Part shown: one piece after another, positions 6,356 through 6,929 of the stretch
Position numbering within the stretch: the stretch's first letter is position 1
Layout of the letters: each line of letters starts with the position of its first letter
Source of the DNA: Actinomycetota bacterium
GTDB lineage: Bacteria > Actinomycetota > Acidimicrobiia > Acidimicrobiales > Ilumatobacteraceae
Length of the DNA stretch: 6,929 nt
Assembly: GCA_009705865.1 (NCBI GenBank)
Contig: WLSJ01000092.1
Coordinates: forward strand, 1 to 6,929
Direction: 5' to 3'
Made by a program: the position numbers and the translations under genes
Notes under the pieces: model-generated
The model's database searches: none
The model's input: the letters and a program-made list of their open reading frames with translations, nothing else
Told to the model about the DNA's origin: nothing

Positions 6356-6929
6356 TCGAAAATCCATCCGTCGCGCATTGGCTCGTTGCTCTTTGGGTCA
6401 ATAAACCATTCATTACCAAATTGTGCAGCGAACCGTTCGTCATCCATTGCCATAAAGAATCCAGAGTCACTGAGTTGACTTGCATGACACTTCATGGCTG
6501 CTCGCTTCAAGGTAGCGAATTTCACCACATCAACTTTGTAGTTAATTTCTGACTCAAGAGTTCCCATTGGGTTGCCGTCATCAGCCGGGCCGTCAGCGTC
6601 GAACCCTTCACCTTCTGGCAACAGACCTGCAGCACGAGCAGCATCTATGCCGCGACGAATCTGATCACGATTCATGGTGCCTTCTAATACGCGAACTGCG
6701 GGGAACAACTCAGCGGCACGATGACCCACCTTGTGCACCATGATGTGATCTGGATGACCGTAGCCACCATGCCAGTCATATGTGGTGAGAACATCAGCAT
6801 GTTCTTCTCGCAGAACATCAGCAAGTTTGTGTGCAGCTTCATCTAGTGATGCATTGCAAAAAGCACCAGCATTGGTGTTTTGTTCCCATCCGGTCATGCC
6901 GCTGTCTTCGTACCCGAGCCACACAACAC
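6352..6929 (-). CDS. PIG-L/LmbE-family deacetylase (MshB/Mca-like), 5' end cut by window edge
   Basis: PIG-L enzymes are zinc-dependent deacetylases or amidases acting on N-acetylglucosamine-type substrates. In actinobacteria they include MshB and Mca of mycothiol metabolism. About 192 C-terminal codons are visible. The frame stays open to the edge, and the N-terminal zinc motif AHPDDE is off the window. What is seen starts VVWLGYEDSGM, the family's GxxDSGM element. LTTYDWHGGYGHPDHIMVH follows, carrying the HPDH metal/active-site motif, and KRAAMKCHASQ near the C-terminus is a further family element. TTYD-x(2)-GGY-x-HPDH recalls Mca and related enzymes, but the substrate cannot be decided from this fragment. 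A GTG at 6924 is inside the domain and is not the real start. It heads, or lies upstream in, an operon with the histidine phosphatase and membrane protein. Confidence 0.92.
   Translation of the reverse strand, partial: VVWLGYEDSGMTGWEQNTNAGAFCNASLDEAAHKLADVLREEHADVLTTYDWHGGYGHPDHIMVHKVGHRAAELFPAVRVLEGTMNRDQIRRGIDAARAAGLLPEGEGFDADGPADDGNPMGTLESEINYKVDVVKFATLKRAAMKCHASQLSDSGFFMAMDDERFAAQFGNEWFIDPKSNEPMRDGWIFE
6363..6369 (-). promoter_or_regulatory. ribosome binding site for the histidine phosphatase
   Basis: GGATGGA on the minus strand, inside the end of the PIG-L gene, lies 7 nt before the GTG at 6355. It favours that start over the ATG at 6367, which is itself embedded in the motif. Confidence 0.5.

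Noticed and set aside
1..6929. Mobile element, CRISPR array, tRNA or rRNA
   Set aside because: Reading both strands showed no transposase or integrase motifs, no spaced direct repeats and no cloverleaf or rRNA-like sequence. Nearly all bases are accounted for by conserved genes.

Overview
The window looks like ordinary chromosomal DNA from a moderate-GC (roughly 50%) actinobacterium, possibly Acidimicrobiia-like. The support is the short four-cysteine L28, a GTP-type PEP carboxykinase, a PIG-L deacetylase of the kind common in actinobacteria, frequent GTG/TTG starts and dense packing. The lineage is inferred from protein character only. I see no rRNA, tRNA, CRISPR array, insertion sequence or phage gene.

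Layout. On the minus strand at the left, a FakA/YloV-like DAK2-domain protein (1259-2932) is followed by recG, whose TTG start overlaps the upstream stop and whose 3' end leaves the window at base 1. A control region of about 190 bp separates this pair from a plus-strand group: rpmB (ribosomal protein L28), a 73-residue cold-shock-domain-like protein, and pckG (GTP-dependent PEP carboxykinase). On the right, a minus-strand operon runs inward from the edge: a 5'-truncated PIG-L/LmbE-type deacetylase, a histidine-phosphatase-superfamily protein with a 4-nt GTGA overlap, and a small four-helix membrane protein. The stop codon of this last gene directly abuts that of pckG.

The genes serve separate tasks. 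RecG repairs stalled forks. The DAK2 protein probably phosphorylates an acyl or similar substrate held by a partner that is not encoded here. L28 is structural in the 50S subunit. PckG links oxaloacetate and PEP. The divergent arrangement of rpmB and a yloV-recG block recalls Bacillus subtilis, but the yloU gene found there is absent.

I found no convincing new biological system. The items most worth a second look are the cold-shock-like protein that has lost the RNA-binding signature residues, the histidine-rich membrane protein that resembles half of a CtaA/COX15 fold, and a 14-bp inverted repeat just upstream of pckG.
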